Assembly (NCBI GenBank): GCA_026874595.1
Contig: CM049309.1
Location: 39,259,079-39,323,078 of the forward strand
Direction: 5' to 3'
Origin: Sipunculus nudus
Taxonomy: Eukaryota > Annelida > Sipuncula > Golfingiida > Sipunculidae
DNA length: 64,000 bases
Numbering within the stretch: the stretch's first letter is position 1; every line of letters starts with the position of its first letter. The notes under the pieces were generated by a model that saw only the letters and a program-made list of their open reading frames with translations, was not told the origin of the DNA and did no database searches. The translations under genes were made by a program, and so were the position numbers. Positions 41,263 through 54,167 of the stretch are shown here, piece by piece.

Positions 41263-43987
41263 TCCATACCTAGAGTCGGCACTTTGAAGAAATATAATTT
41301 TTAAAAAATATTAAAATTATTCAAATTCTGTATAGCATGCCTGACTCGGGTACGAACAGATTACAGAAAACACAAAATAAAACACAAACAGGAGTAAACC
41401 AAAATGTCGTCAGTATCTTACCGACTGGAGAGTTTCGTTTCGGGGTGGCCACGGATTCATCCCCTACACCACCATCCACGGGTTTACCAAGGCCGCCTGG
41501 TGGCCCATCTCGTCTTCCTTATGGCTGTAGGGGACTCCGCCAGAGGTTATCCTACAATTATCAGCAACCCAATCAGATGTGGTCTGGCAGGGCTGCTGAC
41601 AAGGCGCGGTGCCGTGTGGACCAAGAGAATCCAGCAAGCAGGCTCTTCATGCATATAGATAGCCTGATTGTTCCCAATTCCCGTCAAAACAGACTCAAGT
41701 CTGCATAAAACGGCCATACCGTAAAGCCTCGTCAGTTTCAATCCTTCACCGACCCCGGCTGTGTATTAGGGACACCGTTAGCGTATATAAAGTGGATGGT
41801 TTTTCTACACGGACCCAGCTTCCCAGGAACCGTGCCTCAATATTCATCATACGCTGGGTTTTCAAAGATAACTCCCAGGGCATGAGAAACTGTAAAATAT
41901 CATAATAATGGCATAAACAGTATACTTAGCATCGACAAAAAGTAATTTTTCACCGTTAGATATTATGGTTTATATATTAAGATTAATAAACAAGGAGAGA
42001 TTCCACATTTCATGCCTCTCATAATCAGTAAATTATAAATTTTTTCCTAGATTCTCAAGAAAACGCTTGTAAATTATTCTCCCTTCGTTAAGTCAGTTTA
42101 CAATAACAAATATTAAATCGCCTTTGTATTGTATTTTTCTGAGACAGTTGGGACCAAGATGGGAACCAAGATGCCTTAAACTCGTCACCTTTTTTACATC
42201 TGTCACATAACACGGTATAAGAACAAAAATGACATATTCCTATTGAACAAAACATAATGTCCTACAAAAAAGGTAATTGCCAAGAAATCGGCAATAGAAT
42301 GTAAATTTATATTTTCTGTAAAAATCTGTATGATCTTTCTTCAATTTGTCTCATGTGTATATCATATCTGTAATCGCTTTATACCTGTTTTTCGAAAATG
42401 TATTTTAACAGAATGTGTGTTTCACGAATGATCTTTTTTTAAGGAGGAACCACAAGGTTTCGCAAAAACAGCAGCAAATCGGTATAGGACACAGACACAA
42501 GCACACCTATATCTATTTATTGCAGATAATGTTCAAATTAAAATAATAATTATAATTTGTATTTAAATATGCAGTATCCTCCTTTTTTCTTTCATTACAA
42601 GAATCTCACACAAAGGAAATAACACAACACGGAAATTAAATCTTAACACCATCAAACTAGCCTAAAATAATGTTAAGATTTAGAATGATTTTTATTATTA
42701 AGCTGAAACATATTATACTGTCAGTCGGGTAAGCGTGTTTTGAGATTTAGGGAAAATGCAGACATAAGCAGATATGCCCACTTTAGAATGTGTAAAATAT
42801 TGCACGCATACCACGATGGAAGTTGACTTGTAAATTGTGAAAGTAAATATATTGAAAAAATATAGAGACTGCTACGTACATCCCTATTTTTTTATAATTC
42901 TTTGAAGTGATCTTCAAGCTGTCATTTATTTGCCTTTGGCAAAGCGCAAATATATTCTCATATATTTATCTCAGGAAATCACAAAAGAAGAAAAGCAAGC
43001 GTTTGATCTTTAATAAAGATAAGCAGGGACATTATTAGAATTGGTTGTTTTCAAAAATCATATTAATTGTACAAATGAGAATAAGTTGTATTTAGTTGGT
43101 TTAAAAGTCAAACCCTGTGCTACGTATTGTGGAAATATGGCCAGGCATTAATAAAAGGTTAAGTAGTTGGTTGATAAATACCAAAACGATAAATGACACA
43201 TAAATGTACACCAGAGAAGACCAAATTCCAGAGGTCGGCAAAAGAAGGAACACTTAACATAGTAGGCAAAAGTACACGTATATACAGAGAAATGTCCTTA
43301 AAATAAGTAAGAAATTGATGACAACAAGCATCTTGAGCAAGAGGACAGCAAAATTATATCAAGGTGCAAATATTTGCAAATGTTGTAGAAAATGCCTTAC
43401 TTTTCTTGAGAAATGCTAATAAATACTTATACTGATAAAAAGGTGTAAAATACCGATGTCAATTATTGAATTTGTATAAAATGCATCGTAATCATCAGTA
43501 GGCGCTGGGTTAGTGTAACAAGCTTACACATTGACGATCACATCCGCCAAATTCTCTCAGCCATTCCTGGGAAATGCTGAATAATATTGGTACCAAAGGT
43601 TACTGAATTGTTCCTGATAAAGCCTTAATAATCAGGCGTAAAATGCCGATGGCGATTTGGTTTAAATAAGCATGTATTGTACAAGCGGATAGTGAGCTTT
43701 CACCAGGATACCCATGCACAAGGACAACAGTGCACCAGTTCACATGCGACCTTTATGGTCAACAAACCGAGGGAAAAAGAATAAAAATGTTCACCCACAT
43801 ACGAATACTGGTGGCGGTGGAGTCCGGATGAAAAAAAACTGTTCGTGAGAATCCGAATTGGTGTATGAAATAACACACACGTCTATGCCATCCTAATACT
43901 GCACAACTTAGTGCCATGCTAAAAATGCACAAGGGAATTTCTGTGACCCGATGAAATAAAACATTTTATCATAAACTAGCTGATAGA

Positions 43988-44001
43988 CCCGGTATACCGG
44001 G
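43988..44001. repeat. perfect 14-bp palindrome
   Basis: CCCGGTATACCGGG, flanked by CTAGCTGATAGA and CTTATTACTGG. The same palindrome occurs in copy B at 59004-59017. It resembles the hairpin end of a dispersed element. Confidence 0.8.
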
Positions 44002-44754
44002 CTTATTACTGGGGTTGGGGAGATTTATTAACTGAGATGTGAAATGTTAGCTCTTTTTTTATTCTAAAAGTTTAAAGAAAGTATATGTTTTCAGTGGGAA
44101 ACTGTCTCCATAAGATATGTATCAACATTTTGGCACAACTGCAGAATAACTCATGCACCTGTCTGAGGCACAACACTTCTGTGAACAAAAAACGTTTCTA
44201 TGTCCAGCTGCTTGTATCTTAATTTTGCCACTTTCTTTTAAATTACATGAATTCTAAACATCATACTGTCCGTCAGTATAAACTCATAACCTGGTGGTGA
44301 CAGTGTGTTAGTGATTCTGCAGTCGCTACAATATTTTTAACATTTATTTTGTGGGGCTGTCCTCGTGGCAAGAAATTTATACCCCGGTATGTTTACCTTG
44401 AAGACCTATTCAGTAATGGTGTTTACATTGCGAACCGGAATGAGACGCGGGGGCATTCAGGTTTTCGATGATATTTGGCTGGATTCTATCGTTGGACGTA
44501 TACAGATAAGGTTGATGTGTGGAACACGTGAAAGATTTATTAAATGTACGTTGCAAGGAAACTGTTCCTGAAGAAAGAAACAGAAATATGCATACCTCGT
44601 AAGTAGCAGAAGCGGACCCATCGGGTCCGTATTCATTTTCAACTGCCGCAACCTTTTTTTCATCGTATCAGACAAATTTTGAGGCCTGAAACCCAAGACA
44701 CCACTTCGCCCCACCCCACCCAACCCGACACCTGTTCGTGAAATTGGACCTTGA

Positions 44755-45513
44755 TTTGTGCCACGTTAACAGATGACAGCATCTTTAAACATCTCAAAAA
44801 TAGAGGAAAAAATTGTAAAAAAATCGAAAAATACAGGTGGCGCCACCAGTCTGCAGGAACTTATGGAACATCTCATGATCAATATGTATGCCAAAAATCA
44901 TGACCATCAGTGTTGTAGTTATTGAGATATTGAAGTTTTTGTATGAAATTTTTTACTATTCTGGGGGGTACTTTGGGGCCCCATAGCTCGAAGGATATGG
45001 GTAACAGAGACCTAATTTCTGGTTTCCAAGGAGATTTTTCATGGACCTCTCAGCGTATCAAGAATTAAGATTCTAGGTCTAGGCTTTACGATTTGTGCCT
45101 TGTTAACAGATGTTCACATTTTTAAAGGTCTCAAAAATAGAGAAAAAAATTTGTAAAAAATCGAAAAATACAGGTGGCGCCACCAGTCTGCAGGAAGTGA
45201 TGGAACATCTCATGATCAATATGTATGCCAAAAATCATGACCATCAGTCAAGTAGTTAATGAGATATTGAAGTTTTTGTATGAAATTTTTGACTTTTCTG
45301 GGGGGTACTTTGGGGCCCCATAGCTCGAAGGATATGGGTAACAGAGACCTAATTTCTGGTTTCCAAGGAGATTTTTCATGGACCTCTCAGAATCCCAAGT
45401 TACAAGGTTCTAGGTTCAGCGGTTAAGATTTGTGCCTGGTTAACGGACGGACAGACGGACGACAGACAAAGAGTGATCGCTATAGCTCAGATGACTTTCA
45501 GTCAGCTGAGCTA
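44755..45513 (+). repeat. dispersed repeat with 337-bp units filling the duplication junction
   Basis: GATTTGTGCC starts at 44753, 45090 and 45427, a 337-bp period. The two full units share the palindrome GGTGGCGCCACC, CAGTCTGCAGGAA, GGGGTACTTTGGGGCCCCAT and a 'gatatgggtaacagagacc' box. A GGACGGACAGACGGAC run follows, then a terminal hairpin with arms TAGCTCAGATGACT and AGTCAGCTGAGCTA (45483-45513). It is related to 6285-7130 on the other strand. It begins where copy A homology stops and ends where copy B begins. Confidence 0.85.
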
Positions 45514-45579
45514 AAAAGGTCATCTCAGTGAATTTCCCGAAAGTAAAGTTAATATTGTTAAAAGTCAACAGAAAGATTT

Positions 45580-45780
45580 GATAATTTAGAAGTTTTTTGT
45601 ATTTGTAGACAGTTGTATATGGAAAAAAGTTATTATGGTTTCCCTTGTGGTGATATGGTTCAGTGTGATGGGTGTTTAGAGTGGTTCCATCAAAGTTGTA
45701 AAAATATTGACTTAAAATATTTTGAAAATCCGGATCTATCTTATTATTGTACTTATAAATGTAAAATTCCTCAAATTTAA
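45580..45780 (+). pseudogene. PHD finger fragment, second copy
   Basis: The same C4-H-C3 finger as at 30590-30770 (FCICRQ, QCDGCLEWFHQSC). Here the frame ends at a natural-looking TAA after KIPQI. The rest of the Mutator-like gene is absent upstream, replaced by the 337-bp repeat element, so it cannot be expressed as part of a transposase. Confidence 0.7.
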
Positions 45781-46290
45781 TATGTTGCGACGTTGTGATG
45801 TTGTATATTTATTGTGTATATATCCAAACTTCAGTTTTATAAATAAAATCTTTGCAGTTGAAGACGTTGTGAGGTTGTATATATATTGTGTATATATCCA
45901 AACTTCAGTTTTGCAAAATAAAATCTTTGATAAAATGCTTTGAGATTTTGTTGGAATCATTAAATAAACTTACAAAAATATAAGTTTTGTTATTATTCAT
46001 TGAGAATTAAAAACTCATCATAAAACGTTATGACCTTGGGTTCATCTTCTTTACATTTTCCACATAGTAGGTATATAGAAGTGAGGGTGATTTATTGTCA
46101 AACACCCGACATCATATAAGCCCCTTAATTACATCGTGCGACCGTCAGCTGTCTTGACAGGGGGTCGCACGAAGCCAGCGTTGACTCCTGCGGCCCGGTG
46201 CATGTGCACTCACGCATATCAGGTCACGTGAGGGGGGTCGCAGGAAGGGGCCCTCTTCGTGCGACCTGGGGGTCGCAGGAAGGCCTGCCA

Positions 46291-49200
46291 AAACTTATAC
46301 ACCCGACATTCGCCCGTATTTCATCCATTATCGCCCCCATGCCACACGTCGTACAATCCACAAATATGCGTGTCATGGTGTGAGAAAAAATAACGTAAGC
46401 CCTACCTTTCTCAGTCACAGAAATCCCGCACCAAACAGTTGATGGGCCGTGACAAACTTCGTTGAACTTTTCTTGTCTTTGCCAAGTTCCACTGTCAGTC
46501 GCGAGGAGCAGACGGCCTGGTGTAGCGGGTTAAGTATTACTTTACATTTTCATCGGGATTTTCACATCCAGAGCGACAGGTGGCGCCATAGCGACTGGGT
46601 TAGGGAGTCAAGGTGTGAACCATGTGTGTTTGTGTGATATAGCAATTATTTTTATGTTGACGTTACATAGGAGAAATTTTTATTTATCGCAAAAAAAGAG
46701 ACAAAAATCACATGTTATTCTTTATATCTATGAGACATTCAAAATGGCACCGAAGTACGGTATAGCTGACACCTGTATAATATACCAGAATGAATAAAAT
46801 AAGTTTGGATAAATGCAAACATATTTTCCGTTAAGTTCGTCCATACATGATTTTCTAGATGTGAAAGGTGGACCTACGGGTCTATTACTGTTTTGACATC
46901 TGTAAACATGTAGATCGATTTCGACATTTTAAACGAAATTCATTTAACGTTTTGATCTACAGTCTCTCGTGTAAATTGAAAAGAACTGAAGTGCTTGCAA
47001 AAGAAATATACCTGGTATATTTTCTGTCTCTTTCTCTCCGCCCGACATAATTAATGTTGATATTTGTCACAGTCATTATCACGTTTAAATGAAAAGCGGA
47101 ACAGTTCATAGTCTTTTAAAGTATTATCTGATCAAACTCTTAGCTTTTGTAAAAAATATAAGTTGATTGAATTAATATACCCAATTTAACCATATACATA
47201 TTTATATATGTGTGCACCTAAAACATGCAAAATTTGAACAAAATTGGCCGAAACAGCACATAACAAATGTAATTTTTATGTGTGATTTTTCAATGCAATG
47301 GGTAAATTTAATTAAAAAAAAATACAAACCTTTAATTTTAAAATAACATTTGAGTGGTTTAATTGCTCTGAAATTTTATGTTAACTGATATTCATCATTT
47401 ATAGATTAATATATGTGATTACGAATCTAGTATTGCCACCTATTCGCGTATGCCGTCTGTCTGTACGTCCTCCAGCAGAGCAACATTCGCAAAAATTAGA
47501 ACTAGAAAGTTCTTGCTTAACAACACGAGAGATATTGGTGTAATCTTACTAATCTCTGTACAAACCAGGACAAGACCACCATAACCTAAAATCTTGATTA
47601 TACAAAACAAAGCCACGATTTTAATCACTTTAAAGGTCAAACTCTTATACGTATTCAAGGCTGCTGAGCAAAAATTCAATGTTTTCCTTCAGTTTGAATT
47701 AGTGTAGCTCATATTCATATATGCACCTGACATTCATGTGACCGATTTAATTCTGCACTAAAATATCTGACTATGGACGATAAAGCTGATGTCAAGGATC
47801 TTTTTCAAACCTATTTCCTATCCATCATTAAAAGATTCAACTATACCGTTCTTTAGGAAATATGACAAATAGTTATGACCGTAATTACCCAAAATGTCAT
47901 ACTAAACCGCTGGGCATCATGACCAATGGGTCACTTTCTATTTCTGTAAAGATTTGAAGAAAAATCTATTTTTATTGTCAGAAAAGATGTATGTCAAATA
48001 TTGGATATAAAAGTGTTGATCAGATGCCATGACCAAACTGAATGTAAAAGCAGAGACCCATAGTACGTGTCCTATAAAGAAATTTAAGAATGTAAGTGTA
48101 CAAACGCTACTGAAAATGTAAGGGGGTTACATAAATCAGAGGGATTATCAAACAACAACATCAAGAAACAGGGGTTGATTCGGGTATTTACAAGTGGGGA
48201 GAGTGGATACTTTGCATAATCATACATACATATATAAGGGTGCAGGCACTTGCCATATAGACATTTATCTGATTGTATAAATATATATGCATAATGCAAT
48301 GAATACTTTTGATATTTCAAATGAGTGAACTTATAATGAGTGAATCGTTGGATACGTTTCCTGAATTTAAGTCACTTTATACCTATAAAAATTCTTTGTT
48401 GTATTTAAAATGAAACTTCCTCGTTTCTATTCTTAAACTTCAGAATAATGATTTTAAAAAATAATGATATTTTCCCCGAGATATACTAGTAGTTTACAAC
48501 TGGAAACTCATGAACAAAATTTAGACAAAACGTAAATGCAGACTTTTAAGGCAGAGAATTCATATCATGTTTATTATTTTTTTTAATTTACAGTTTGTTG
48601 CGGGAGGAATATATTACTTCAAGAAAATATGTGGCACGATTCACCTACTCGATATTGCATCACCAGTCTGCTCGCCCCTATCGAAAATTGACAATCGATT
48701 TAAGGTTCCCCTAATACCATTAAATTAAGACGGTCTGGTTCGCCTGTTTTTACAAAGGCAAAGAATCTTTAAAATAAAAATATTATGGTGATCCAGGTAA
48801 ACACTAATAAAAATGTTTTGGATTGTTCTTTCTGGCTCTCCTCATAAGTCCGTCCATAACATCTGGGTACAGCTGCTAATAGACAAATCAACCAATGTCG
48901 ATAATTACATGATAAACCTTGCATCACGGAGGTATAATTAACACAGCAAATAAAGACTTCTCCAGAGCAAGCAGTAAGAATGGGGAATTCATTGAAAAAA
49001 AAAAACACGTATATGATCTGGAAATTAATTTTTTTCTATCAACCAATTCATAAATAAAAATAAGTCTTGGGTATGAAAATAATCCCTTTTTAAGATATCA
49101 TTTAGAGATGAACATGAGAAGTGAGCACAAGTGCCCAACGTTGTAAAGTTTTCTTTCATTATTTTTTTCTCAAATAAATGATCAGTAGTTAAATAAAGAC

Positions 49201-51357
49201 ACAAACACATATGAACATTCAAAATCATAAAACAACTTAGAAAAGGCAAACGAATAAAGCATTATTGGATATTATTCTCGAACTACTCTGTTGATTTTTT
49301 TTAAAGATATTACTCACCAGCGTTTATTTTGAATAACTGGTTGCTTAAATTACTTTTCCTTGGCTGTAGTTGCTTTATTAGTCTATAACTTGCTTTTATA
49401 TATGTTCAAACGCAGGGTCTTTTTATGTATACGTCTGCATTAGCTCTGGATCCCCCAATAAGAAAAGGGTCACCCAAATGAATACCATTTTTTACCTTTG
49501 CCTTTTAAGCATGTGCGTCCATCCTGCATGGCCTCTGAATATACAGCTTAGACATTGATCATTATGAACAAATAGAAATTTTTAAATACAAACCCGACTG
49601 CAAATTTAGTTTTCACGTATGGCCAACATACCTGAAACTATCATTTCTTGTAAAAGTCATTAATTATGCAAATTATAATAAACCGCTGGTGTGAAATATG
49701 ATGTGTACACAGTACTGCATGTTCGGAAATTATATATGATAAATTGATAAGTACAAATGTTTGAGACTCTTTTTAGCCTATATTACAATTGTATAAACCA
49801 CAAACCTTCGGACAAATTCCCAGGTACCATGCCATGTTGACACGGGCAATCCTGGTCATCTGATAAAAGTGGGTGTTGATTTCAGTTCCAGGCTTGCAGG
49901 TTTCACCTCGACGACGACTATGTTTTGACAAGGGTTGCTTTTGCAGTTCTTATTCCACCTTGGTTAAGGCATTATTTTCCTGTCACTGTTTGTTGGTTGG
50001 TCTGTCAGGAACCTTACTCTGAACTGTTGTAAAATTTTGTGACTTGTTAAGGTCTGGTTAAGAAATATTTCTTTTGAATCTGGAGGTAATTTGGGCTACC
50101 ATAATGTATGACTTATTTGCAGAAAGTATCCTTTTAAATGCAATCACTTTATATCTTTTATTTTTTTTTAAATATACACAAACTCTCTATATTTACTCTG
50201 AACGTCACACTTTTGTAAAATAAAATAAGCATAAAAAAAGTGAATTTTGAGCATGATTATTATTATTGTACAAATATTCAGTCCTTGTTCATCTAAGGCA
50301 AAATCAATTAACGGTTTTAGAACAGTGAAAATGTTAATAGGCATTAAAGAACCTATCCCCTTCATAAAATGCTTTCTAATCGATACACTGGGCATCCAAG
50401 TAAATGCACCGCTGAATAATCTACCTCAACGATGATAAGGTATCTACTGACCAGGAATTACAATTATTTGCACGAAAGTCAAGTCATTGCACCTTGATAC
50501 GCATTCTGGCTGAAAGAGGGGAACATGTGAATGCATGAAACGAGGAAAGCTAGAACAATAACAGACTTTTGCCAGGGGCGGATTAAGGGATGCGGGGTAC
50601 ATAAATTATAAAATCAGTGGCGGTTCCGGAACAAAATGATAAGGGGGGGGGGGGGGGAGATTTCTCAATGTCTGGCTTACATGATGGTCGGGGGGGGGGG
50701 TTTGTGTTCCCCCTCACACAGTGCGGAATTATTTTTAAGATATGATGATTAAGAAATCGAACTTCAGCATATTTTACGCACTTAAACCAGACATTTTTGT
50801 TTCTGAAAAGTTGGATATAGAAAGAAGAGGTTTTAGAATTTAACTCAGGCTTTAATGAGTTCATGTATTTCTTCAGACCATGTTGACAAGTTTAGTCCTG
50901 CAACTATTTCTTATCAGAGTCAAGTATATATCAACCAAATCCATTCTGCGAGGATGTTTTCTTGCAAAGCCACTGATGATGGCCTCTTTGTAAATATATT
51001 TTAACATAATGGTTCTGCATCATCGCCCTATCCGCTAAGCCTTAATTGTTTGTCCCATTGTGTCTCTCAATTATGTTTTTAGCCGTCTCCAGGCCGGGGT
51101 ATTGCGCCCCTAGGTTCTATAGTCCTCTAACCGTCCTTGATTACGCTCCCGAGGCAGCGAACAAACAGCAATTTTGCTCTGATAAAAAAGCATCTGTTGT
51201 AAGTTAAACAAATATGATACATGTATATGGAAACAGAAAAGCATGTAGAGTTCAAGCGCCCGAAGAAACAAATATTATCCAAGGCTGAGTCGCATCTCAG
51301 AAAGGCCAAAGTGATTTATCGTTTGAAAACTGAGATAGCTGGAAGATGGTCGAACAA
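46291..51357. other. intergenic DNA downstream of ebony-like gene B
   Basis: Counterpart of 31483-36799, with no gene supported. It lacks two stretches present in copy A (equivalents of 31291-31482 and 33642-33875) and has shorter G-runs at about 50642 and 50690. Confidence 0.5.
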
Positions 51358-54167
51358 TTAAATAAATTTAACCATACTCTTGATATAATACTCATCCTCA
51401 GCGTGGGAAAACACCTTTCTTCCGTTAAATTCAAAGTCTTTGACCAGAAATTTAGTCAAAAGCTGATAGCTGTAGAAATGCTCGCAGATGTCCTGTGAAG
51501 AATGAAAGTAAAGATTTAGCTTTAGTCCATTGTGATATATAGTTGATTGAAACCTTAGACATTCACTTAAGTACACATAATTAGTGCGCAAAGGTAACGA
51601 AAATGATTGCTCCTTCAAATGCAAAATAATTGAATGCGTATATACGATGATTAACGGCACTTAATTTAAAAATGATATTAAAACTAAAAATGCATAAAAA
51701 TTGTTTTTATTTGTAGTTATGTAAACTAATATAAACTAACCTGTGTTGCTGGGTTTGTGTTTGTCGTAACGACACCACGAAATCCATGCTCTCGTGCCAC
51801 CTGTAGGACGGTTCCCTCAATTAGATGACAAATCTGCACCTGATCTGCATGTGGCAGGTCCTTGTGCACACAGAGACAATAATTGAACAACAACGGGGCC
51901 GTTTTTTGCCGCCGAAGTTCCTCTTTGACCGGTCGCTCAATCTGATCGAGGATCGCCATAATGGGTGCCATGCTTTGATGGTGTTCAACCTCAACACCAA
52001 GAAAATAATCAAACAAAAAATCACCTCCTACAACCTGGCCTGCTTCATCAACAACGATTATGGACAGGTCACCTCTGGTTGCTTCTTGGTATATGCTTCG
52101 GGCAAAAGGTAAGAATTCCTCTTTTGTCACACCCAGAAGCACATCCAGAGGTTCCTTTTCGATGAAACTGTCGGTCAGTACGTCTACCATCTTATGGTTT
52201 TCCTCAACCTCTTTTAAGCGTTTTGCTTTGTATTTTTCCGTGCGCATGCTCTCACTGAGTGTCCTTGACCTGAAGCACGCATGGTCTATGATGTCCTGCA
52301 CAGTTCTGGCCGTGCTGAAGACTTCTATTGGAATTGATAAACCGTGTTCCTTCATATGCACAATGGTGGATATCATGCTCACAGAATTACCACCTAGGTC
52401 AAAAAAGGACAGCTTCCTGTCGACGGCATTTGCTGGTAAATTCAGGTTGATTGCGAGGATGTGGAGAGCCTTCTTAGTTTTCTCATCCAGAACTGCTAAC
52501 TCTTTTGAACTTTGTCTGAACAAGCATTTCTCGTACACTCTTTTTAGAGCTATTCTGTCTGTTTTACCCGTATGTTTCTGAAGAGGTATGTCTTTCACCT
52601 CGATCAGCCGGGGGACCATATAGCTGGGCAAATGTCTCAAGCACCACTCTTTTAGTTCCTCTATATTTACCGGGAGGGATCTGGTGAAATGGGCGACTAT
52701 TGCTATTGTACTTTCGTTAAACTGGTGGCATAGAACCACCGCTTTGTCAACACCTTTGAACTCCTGTATCACCCGTTCTATTTCAGTTATGTTGGCACGT
52801 TTACCCCTGATCTTTACTTGGAAGTCCCGCCGCCCTTCATATATCACTCGTCCATTCACTACACGACCAAAATCGCCAGTCCTGTACAGTACGCCACCTT
52901 CACTAAAAGGGTTATCAATGAAATGTTGGCCACTTTTCCCATCGACGTAACCACTTGCTACATTCAAGCCACTCACACAAATTTCCCCTACTTCTCCAAC
53001 TGGAACTAACCGAAGCATGTTGTCCACAACATACATGACTGAATTTATCAAAGGTACGCCTATTGATAATTTTCCATTGTACGTTTTGTTGGTAAGGTCG
53101 GTTGGAGAACGAATGTGTTCGTACGTTACATCTGCCATGGTTTCTGTACTTCCGTAAAGGTTCATTAATCGTACTCCACCGGGAAACAACTGGAAGAATT
53201 TCAGGGCAAGCTGGGGAGTTAGTGTTTCACTGTTACTCATACAAAGTCTCAGAGAGGACAATCTGTTAGTGGAACCGTGAAGCGATAACACGTTAAGTAT
53301 ATTTCTGAGCATTGAAGGTACCATTGTCAACCGTGTGACGCGTCTTTCAGTCAAAAATACAATGAAAGCCTCAGTGTCAGATGGAATGTCCTTCGGTGCA
53401 ATGGCGAGAGGGACAAGCTGCAGTAGATTTGAAAATATTTCCACCGCAGAATCAACGAAAAGTAAGGACGTTTTGTAACATCCAACTTCGTCTTCCTGGA
53501 GAGGAAGGTGTAACCATCCCCAGAGCAGTCTGTTTATTATTGTCTGGTGACTGAGTATGACTCCTTTTGGTATACCGGTACTTCCGGAAGTATATATAAC
53601 GGCGGCTGGATCGAAAGGATTCACCGATTTCGATATTATTTCATCTGGAGAGTCTCTGAGGTCATTACAGAGGTCATGAGCATTAATGACACAGTACTGT
53701 GACCACAGGGTATCAGAATCTTTGATAAACACGGAATCTCCATCAGCTAAGACACAACATGGTGAGCACTCATTCAGGATATAGCGAACTCTGTTAATTG
53801 CTGAACTGGAGTCTACAGGAACGTAGGCACCTCCTGTCTTCAACACAGCCAACAAGCAGATGATTTGCTGTGGTGAAGGCGCAACATCAACAGCAACTAA
53901 GAGTGAGTCATTTATTTGTGATAGGAGACCTTTACTTTGCATGCATCGTATAAGCTTTGTTGCCACTCTATTTGATATGGTGTCTAGTTCGTTATATGGA
54001 AGGTACTCATCTCTGAAATAAAGTCCATGCGCTGAAGCCTTCTCCGGATCCGATATAATTTGCTGAGATAAGAACTGATGAAGAGTGGTAGGATGCGGCA
54101 AGCAAGCTCTCTGTCCCATAAGTACGCTTAGTCCCTTATCCCTATCAGCCGTCACTTGTTCTTCCAT
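51358..54167 (-). CDS. ebony-like: ebony-like beta-alanyl-amine synthase, copy B
   Basis: Minus-strand exons 54167-51741 and 51492-51358 flank a 248-bp phase-0 intron with the same splice sites as copy A. The 853-aa product keeps every canonical residue checked: the A-domain P-loop-like TSGSTG, R446 in EGRRDFQVKIRG, G330, R520, K535 and the phosphopantetheine-attachment Ser595. The C-terminal region after about residue 660 corresponds to the amine-selecting acyltransferase-like part of Ebony. A stop codon in frame 63 bases upstream of the ATG supports the chosen start. The family couples beta-alanine to biogenic amines in pigmentation and neurotransmitter recycling. Since copy B has the consensus residues where A differs, it is the better candidate for the functional form if only one is active. 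Confidence 0.87.

Larger units (their letters stand above)
39616..44752. other. DNA upstream of ebony-like gene A; no second gene supported
   Basis: No firm gene. Points of note are a G+C-richer block at about 40640-40880 roughly 1 kb upstream of the ebony start (possible promoter or first exon), a TA run at 41226-41260, a G+C-richer block at 41337-41880 with open frames in three phases, and a perfect palindrome at 43988-44001. Confidence 0.45.
30513..44754. repeat. large direct repeat, copy A (with ebony-like gene A)
   Basis: It aligns base by base with 45513-59781, starting at AAAAAGGTCATC and ending GGACCTTGA, apart from scattered substitutions and indels. Larger differences are extra DNA here at about 31291-31482 and 33642-33875, and an insertion in copy B at 57536-58006. 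Its left edge lies inside the Mutator-like element, so only that element's 3' end was copied. Confidence 0.93.

Noticed and set aside
41337-41708. 123-codon open frame repeated at 55887-56258
   Set aside because: Conservation between the copies only reflects the duplication. Open frames exist here in several phases on both strands, and no domain is recognisable.
44575-44680. Possible minus-strand exon (DEKKVAAVENEYGPDGSASA) with a GTATGC donor
   Set aside because: The text looks coding-like, but an in-frame stop lies just upstream with no acceptor between, so no exon can be built. Noted as a weak hint only.
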